Source: Akkermansiaceae bacterium
Lineage (GTDB): Bacteria > Verrucomicrobiota > Verrucomicrobiia > Verrucomicrobiales > Akkermansiaceae
Assembly: GCA_903909905.1 (NCBI GenBank)
Contig: CAIVXP010000295.1
Coordinates: forward strand, 1-9,936
DNA: 9,936 nt
Direction: 5' to 3'
Both the position numbers and the translations under genes were made by a program. Below are positions 6,628-9,936 of the stretch, piece after piece. The first letter of the stretch is position 1. Every line of letters begins with the position of its first letter. The notes below the pieces were generated by a model. The model saw nothing but the letters and a program-made list of their open reading frames with translations, did not search any database and had not been told where the DNA came from.

Positions 6628-7044
6628 ATGAGACATCGCAACAAAACTTCCAAGCTCAAGCGCAACGCCTCGCACCGCAGGGCCCTGCTTGCCAACCTGG
6701 CATGCAGCCTGATCGAGAACGGGCGCATCAAGACCACCCTCGGCAAGGCTAAGGCCCTGCGCCCGGTGGCTGAGAAACTCGTGACCCTTGCCAAGAGGGA
6801 TGACCTCCACTCACGCCGTTTGGCGATCGCCTTCCTTCACCAGAAGGAGACGGTCAAAAAATTGTTTGCTGAGGTTGCCCCGGCTTCCAAGGACCGCCAA
6901 GGCGGTTACTGCCGCATCACCAAGCTCGGCGCCCGCATGTCGGACTCCGCGCCGATGGCTGTGATCGAGTGGGTTGACCGCGCTGCCAAGGCTGAAGAGC
7001 CCGCAGCCGAGGCACCCGCCGAGACCGCAGCCGCTGCTGAGTGA
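6628..7044 (+). CDS. rplQ: 50S ribosomal protein L17 (bL17)
   Basis: The 138-residue protein begins MRHRNKTSKLKRNASHRRAL, the conserved basic N-terminus of bL17. NGRIKTTLGKAKALRP (31-46) and GGYCRITKLGARMSDSAPM (92-110) follow, ending the core with AVIEWVD. L17 is a large-subunit protein near the peptide exit tunnel. The E. coli protein is 127 residues; here residues from about 119 form an Ala/Glu-rich, probably disordered tail. The gene starts 27 nt after rpoA with only a weak purine-rich stretch (AGAAAG) upstream, so it is likely co-transcribed with rpoA. An intrinsic terminator follows. Confidence 0.98.
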   Translation: MRHRNKTSKLKRNASHRRALLANLACSLIENGRIKTTLGKAKALRPVAEKLVTLAKRDDLHSRRLAIAFLHQKETVKKLFAEVAPASKDRQGGYCRITKLGARMSDSAPMAVIEWVDRAAKAEEPAAEAPAETAAAAE

Positions 7045-7077
7045 TCAGCAAAAGTAGCAAAGACCATTCCCCAAAAT

Positions 7078-7110
7078 TCCGTCCGCATGAGAGTGCGGGC
7101 GGATTTTTTA
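7078..7110 (+). terminator. Intrinsic terminator of rpoA-rplQ
   Basis: TCCGTCCGC (7078-7086) pairs with GCGGGCGGA (7095-7103) over nine base pairs, with one G-U. It has an eight-base loop and is followed directly by TTTTTT (7104-7109). It lies about 35 bp after the rplQ stop, which is textbook geometry for a Rho-independent terminator. Confidence 0.9.
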
Positions 7111-7137
7111 TGGGCAGAGCAATGAATGGAGGAAGGG

Positions 7138-7213
7138 GGCATGGCGGTTGGAAATTGCGGAAATGACTGGAATTTTTTTCTTCCGCTATGTCGCTGCGCT
7201 CCATTGCCACCAC
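7138..7213. repeat. 76-bp direct repeat, copy 1
   Basis: The sequence from 7138 to 7208 (71 bp) is identical to 7894-7964. With one mismatch (A at 7209, G at 7965) the match extends to 7213/7969, giving 75 of 76 bases. It starts 28 bp after the rplQ terminator T-run. Inside, GCGGAA (7157-7162) is complementary to TTCCGC (7181-7186). The outer TGGCGG (7142-7147) faces CCACCA (7207-7212), a partner with one mispair. It resembles a REP- or MITE-like dispersed element. Confidence 0.9.
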
Positions 7214-7225
7214 AGAGGCTGTCGC

Positions 7226-7235
7226 TTAAGCTTAA
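7226..7235. promoter_or_regulatory. TTAAGCTTAA palindrome upstream of the antitoxin gene
   Basis: A perfect 10-bp palindrome lies 44 bp before the antitoxin start. Type II TA operons are usually autoregulated by antitoxin binding to inverted repeats in this position, so it is a candidate operator. No binding evidence is available from sequence alone. Confidence 0.35.
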
Positions 7236-7255
7236 CTTCTTGTTCTTGCATCTTT

Positions 7256-7271
7256 GCCCTAACGCCCTAAC
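7256..7271 (+). repeat. Tandem 8-bp repeat before the antitoxin start
   Basis: GCCCTAAC occurs twice without a gap (7256-7263 and 7264-7271), ending 8 bp before the antitoxin ATG. It fills the place where the ribosome binding site should be and contains no Shine-Dalgarno. It could be a regulator site, a -10 region (CTAAC) or a slippage-prone repeat. Confidence 0.45.
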
Positions 7272-7279
7272 CTGAAAGT

Positions 7280-7504
7280 ATGTATTCCAGAATTGAAATC
7301 AGCCCCGAGGTGTGTGGTGGCAGGCCTGTAGTTCATGGCACCCGCATTACGGTGGACACCGTTCTCAGTTACTTGAGCGCGGGGGACTCGGTTGAAGATG
7401 TGCTAGAAGCTCATCCGCGCCTCACAAAAGAAGACGTGCTTTCGTGCATCGATTATGCCCGAAAAATCGCCTCCGCCAGATCGACTATCCTTCTTGCATC
7501 GTGA
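7280..7504 (+). CDS. DUF433 (VapB-like) antitoxin
   Basis: The 74-residue protein is a complete DUF433 domain. GGRPVVHGTRITVDTVLSYL (13-32) is its hallmark, followed by AGDSVEDVLEAHPRLTKEDV (34-53) and a final helix containing YARK. This small helix-turn-helix family is generally paired with DUF5615 PIN-like proteins as the antitoxin of a putative type II module. The N-terminal helix-turn-helix would allow DNA binding and autoregulation. The stop codon overlaps the toxin start in GTGA, showing translational coupling. No good Shine-Dalgarno precedes the ATG; a tandem 8-bp repeat occupies that place. The pair sits between two direct repeats. Confidence 0.9.
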   Translation: MYSRIEISPEVCGGRPVVHGTRITVDTVLSYLSAGDSVEDVLEAHPRLTKEDVLSCIDYARKIASARSTILLAS

Positions 7505-7851
7505 AGCACCTGTTGATCGACGAAAATCTTCCCGCTTCGATCGCCAGGATATTGCCTGTCGATTCTTCTCACGCCACAGATGTGGCCGATAGACCTTCTG
7601 ATCGCCAATTATGGGATTACGCGCGATCCCGTGGTTGGAACATCTTGACCAGGGACACGGATTTTTTCGATCGCATCATGTTGGATGGTTCGCCGCCAAA
7701 AGTCATATGGGTAAGGCTTGGCAACATCAGAAAACGGGACTTGGAAGCGAAGCTGCTTCAATTGTGGCCCAGTATTGTCAATCTTCTCGAGGATTCGGAT
7801 CTGGTCGAGATACACCCCGATTCGTTGGAGGCGGTCAAAAAAACCGAATAG
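7501..7851 (+). CDS. DUF5615 PIN-like toxin
   Basis: The 116-residue protein starts with GTG inside the GTGA overlap with the antitoxin stop. MKHLLIDENLPASI carries the first acidic pair (Asp7, Glu8). The central SDRQLWDYARSRGWNILTRD segment (33-52), followed by TDFFDRI, carries further acids (Asp52, Asp54). PPKVIWVRLGN (65-75) then ends the domain. This order (LLIDENLP, D-x-x-LWDYA, LTRDxDF, P-x-V-I-x-V-R-x-G-N) identifies the DUF5615/Mut7-C-like PIN-like family, predicted to be Mg2+-dependent RNases. Earlier codons in the frame lie inside the antitoxin gene. Hand counting gives 150 G+C in 300 bases (7501-7800), lower than neighbouring genes, which suggests acquisition. A terminator follows at once. 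Toxicity is inferred from family. Confidence 0.88.
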   Translation: MKHLLIDENLPASIARILPVDSSHATDVADRPSDRQLWDYARSRGWNILTRDTDFFDRIMLDGSPPKVIWVRLGNIRKRDLEAKLLQLWPSIVNLLEDSDLVEIHPDSLEAVKKTE

Positions 7852-7855
7852 ATTT

Positions 7856-7886
7856 CCGAGAGAACAGAATTCTCGGCTTTTTTCTT
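7856..7886 (+). terminator. Intrinsic terminator of the toxin-antitoxin operon
   Basis: CCGAGA (7856-7861) and TCTCGG (7871-7876) form a perfect 6-bp stem with a nine-base loop, followed by C and TTTTTT (7878-7883). It lies 4 bp after the toxin stop, so the TA operon carries its own transcription end. Confidence 0.8.
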
Positions 7887-7893
7887 AACTCTA

Positions 7894-7969
7894 GGCATGG
7901 CGGTTGGAAATTGCGGAAATGACTGGAATTTTTTTCTTCCGCTATGTCGCTGCGCTCCATTGCCGCCAC
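7894..7969. repeat. 76-bp direct repeat, copy 2
   Basis: This is the second copy of the 7138-7213 element in the same orientation, 756 bp downstream and 7 bp after the TA terminator. Here the outer inverted ends TGGCGG (7898-7903) and CCGCCA (7963-7968) pair perfectly. Inside them TGGA (7905-7908) faces TCCA (7956-7959), and GCGGAA (7913-7918) faces TTCCGC (7937-7942), so the unit can fold as one long imperfect hairpin. No flanking target duplication is evident. Confidence 0.9.
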
Positions 7970-8025
7970 GCGCCCCGACATGCGGGTTGTGATTGTGGCG
8001 GTTGCTGTTAGCTTGCGGGTCTGTG

Positions 8026-8763
8026 ATGAGTTCGACATATCCGGCTGAGCCGCCTGCTGCGGGGGTGGTTTTTGAGGCGCGCCAGTTGCGCAAGGTTTAC
8101 CAGACCGGCGAGCTTGATGTGGTGGCGCTGCATGGTGTGGATTTGGATTTGAATGCGGGCGAGTTGGTTTGTCTGCTCGGGGCATCTGGCAGCGGTAAGT
8201 CGACCTTGCTCAATATTCTGGGAGGGCTTGATGTGCCGACATCGGGTGAGCTGCGTTACAAGGGTTGGCCTTTGGCGGGTTCTGATGAAAAGGCGCTGAC
8301 TTTGTTTCGCCGCAATTGCGTGGGGTTTGTGTTTCAGTTTTACAACCTCATCCCATCGCTCACGGCGCGCGAGAATGTGGCGCTGATCACCGACATTTCG
8401 CGTGATCCGATGAAGCCGGAAGAGGCGCTCGACATGGTGGGGTTGTCGGTGCGGATGGATCATTTTCCTTCGCAGCTATCGGGTGGTGAGCAGCAACGGG
8501 TGGCCATCGCGCGGGCGATCGCCAAGCGGCCCGAGGTGCTGCTCTGCGATGAGCCGACCGGCGCGCTTGATGTCACCACCGGCATCACCGTGTTGGAGGC
8601 GGTCGAGCGGATCAACCGCGAGCTTGGAACGCTGACGGTGGTGATCACACACAACGCGGTGATGGCCGAGATGGCGGATCGCGTGCTGCATTTGTCGGAC
8701 GGGCGGATCGTGAGTTCGCATCGCAACTCGCAGCGCCTGCCAGCATCGCAATTGAAGTGGTAG
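8026..8763 (+). CDS. ABC transporter ATP-binding protein (MacB/LolD type)
   Basis: The 245-residue ATPase has all nucleotide-binding motifs: Walker [10 protein letters not shown] (52-60), Q-loop Gln104 in [10 protein letters not shown], signature [14 protein letters not shown] (151-164), Walker B VLLCDEP (171-177) with Glu176, D-loop at about 180, and switch His209 in VVITHN. The FxFQxYNLIPxLTAxENV segment and overall size place it with the MacB/LolD/DevA group that powers FtsX-like permeases. It would hydrolyse ATP at the inner face of the membrane. I chose the ATG at 8026 ([10 protein letters not shown]); a TTG at 7993 and GTG at 8023 are in frame but less likely. The permease gene starts 4 bp after the stop, so the two form an operon. 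The substrate cannot be deduced. Confidence 0.93.
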   Translation: MSSTYPAEPPAAGVVFEARQLRKVYQTGELDVVALHGVDLDLNAGELVCLLGASGSGKSTLLNILGGLDVPTSGELRYKGWPLAGSDEKALTLFRRNCVGFVFQFYNLIPSLTARENVALITDISRDPMKPEEALDMVGLSVRMDHFPSQLSGGEQQRVAIARAIAKRPEVLLCDEPTGALDVTTGITVLEAVERINRELGTLTVVITHNAVMAEMADRVLHLSDGRIVSSHRNSQRLPASQLKW

Positions 8764-8767
8764 AAAA

Positions 8768-9936
8768 ATGATTCATCCGCTCGACCGTAAGTTGCTGCGA
8801 GATCTTGGCCGGATGAAGGGTCAGGTCTTGGCGGTGTGTCTGGTGATGGCCTGTGGCTTGGCGATGATGATCATGACGCGGAGTCTGATCCTGACGCTCG
8901 AGACTGCGCGGTCCTTGTATTACCAGGAGCATGCGATGGCGGATGTGTTCACGCGATTGAAGCGTGCGCCATTGGCGGTGGCCGAGCGGGTGGCGGATTT
9001 GCCGGGAGTGGCAACGGTCGAGCCGCGGGTGGTGGTGGATGTGACGCTGGATTTGCCCGGAGTTTCCGAGCCCGCGACCGGGCAAATTGTTTCTCTGCCG
9101 CAGGATGGTGGTGAGCAGAAACTCAATCGCGTGTTTTTGCGCAGCGGGCGATTTCCGCGTGCGGACGAGCGGCGTGAGGTGGTCTTGGGCGAGGCCTTTG
9201 CGCTCGAAAACAAAATGCGGATCGGCGATCAGCTGGTGGCGGTGATCAATGGTCGGCGCGAAACATTGCGCGTCTGCGGCATCGGGCTTTCGCCGGAGTT
9301 TGTGTTTGAGGCGCGGGCGGGTGAGACGCTGCCGGACCACAAGCGTTTCAGCGTCATGTGGATGAACTATCGCGCCTTGGCGGTGGCTTACGACATGGAC
9401 GGAGCCTTCAATGATTTGTGTTTGGATCTTGCGCCGGGCGCAGCGGCGGCACCGGTGATTGCGGCGATCGACCGCTTGTTGGAAACTTATGGCGGCGGTG
9501 GCGCGCACACGCGGCGAGATCAGTCTTCTGCGCAGCGGCTCGACGATGAGTTGCGCGTCTTGCACGCCTTGTCCTTTGCGTACCCGCTGGTGTTCATGAG
9601 CGTCGCGGCGTTCATGGTGAATGCGGTGCTTTCACGCATTGTGAGGTTGCAGCGTGAGCAAATCGCGCAGCTCAAGGCGTTGGGATATTCATCGCGTCAG
9701 GTCGGTGTGCATTACCTCAAGTTTGTGTTGGTGATCGGTATCCTTGGTACCTTGATTGGTGGGATCGGCGGAAGGTTTTTGGGTGAACACTTGGTGGGGA
9801 TGTACACGATGTTTTTCAAATTTCCCGAATTGCCGTTTCGCATGGATCGCTCGGCCTTGGGTCTATCGCTGGCGGTGAGCATGGGGGCCTCGGTGTTGGG
9901 CGTGCTGACGGTGGTGTGGCAGGCGGTGAAGTTGCC
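8768..9936 (+). CDS. FtsX-like ABC transporter permease, N-terminal part (cut by window edge)
   Basis: 389 complete codons are visible from the ATG at 8768 and the frame is still open at the window end. A first transmembrane helix (about 18-40, after [11 protein letters not shown]) is followed by a periplasmic domain of about 225 residues. That domain contains [19 protein letters not shown] (136-154), typical of MacB-type periplasmic core domains. Helices at about 268-290, 317-337 and 363-385 form the FtsX domain, with the family segment [20 protein letters not shown] (294-313). Homologues I know with this N-terminus are large permeases of about 780 residues with two FtsX halves, so about half is probably missing. 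With the upstream ATPase it forms an export or lipoprotein-release type transporter; a membrane-fusion protein may follow off the edge. Confidence 0.9.
   Translation, partial: MIHPLDRKLLRDLGRMKGQVLAVCLVMACGLAMMIMTRSLILTLETARSLYYQEHAMADVFTRLKRAPLAVAERVADLPGVATVEPRVVVDVTLDLPGVSEPATGQIVSLPQDGGEQKLNRVFLRSGRFPRADERREVVLGEAFALENKMRIGDQLVAVINGRRETLRVCGIGLSPEFVFEARAGETLPDHKRFSVMWMNYRALAVAYDMDGAFNDLCLDLAPGAAAAPVIAAIDRLLETYGGGGAHTRRDQSSAQRLDDELRVLHALSFAYPLVFMSVAAFMVNAVLSRIVRLQREQIAQLKALGYSSRQVGVHYLKFVLVIGILGTLIGGIGGRFLGEHLVGMYTMFFKFPELPFRMDRSALGLSLAVSMGASVLGVLTVVWQAVKL

Noticed and set aside
5521..6810. A 429-codon open frame antisense to rpoA and part of rplQ
   Set aside because: It is a shadow made by the codon bias of rpoA; the peptide is low-complexity (many Val, Asp, Glu) and has no domain. 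The sense strand encodes unmistakable RpoA.
7138..7969. The 76-bp repeats as a two-repeat CRISPR array
   Set aside because: The repeats are too long, 680 bp apart, and enclose two protein genes; there is no regular spacer.
7138..7969. The repeat-flanked segment as a composite transposon or integron cassette
   Set aside because: No transposase or integrase is encoded, the repeats carry no IS-like ORF, and no attC-like core sites are evident.
8645..9565. A 306-codon frame antisense to the ABC permease
   Set aside because: His/Arg/Gln-rich composition typical of antisense shadows; the plus strand encodes a clear FtsX-like permease.

Overview
The window looks like chromosomal DNA of a Verrucomicrobiota bacterium, probably near Verrucomicrobiaceae/Akkermansiaceae. 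This rests on the style of the RpoA and L17 proteins, the GC-rich third positions, the bacterial AP2-like small protein and a dispersed-looking intergenic repeat. The lineage is an inference; no rRNA gene is present. Most genes are housekeeping or metabolic, and one short segment (about 7140-7970) looks accessory.

Left block (1-2679). The 3' end of a VapC-like PIN-domain toxin gene (+) runs up against a minus-strand series: a pta-family acyltransferase, then fabG, then a SixA-like phosphohistidine phosphatase. fabG and sixA are 21 bp apart and probably co-transcribed. The pta-family protein lacks some canonical active-site residues. Middle block (2680-5258). A PHP-type histidinol-phosphatase (+) diverges from pta and converges, with a 1-bp gap, on a minus-strand pair: a small AP2-like DNA-binding protein followed 9 bp later by a class I photolyase.

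Central block (5259-7110). A 259-bp divergent region with repeats, a candidate promoter and a structured leader precedes rpoA-rplQ, which ends in a strong intrinsic terminator. The S13/S11/S4 genes that usually precede rpoA are not here.

Accessory segment (7138-7969). Two direct copies of a 76-bp element (75/76 identical) bracket a DUF433/DUF5615 toxin-antitoxin operon that has its own terminator. Each copy sits just after a terminator. Each can fold as an imperfect hairpin with short inverted ends, like a REP or MITE element. The TA toxin gene is about 50% GC, lower than its neighbours. This is the most unusual part of the window.

Right block (8026-9936). A MacB/LolD-type ABC ATPase gene is followed 4 bp later by a large FtsX-like permease gene that runs off the window. 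Together they form an export or lipoprotein-type ABC transporter. I see no rRNA, tRNA or CRISPR array, and no complete insertion sequence.
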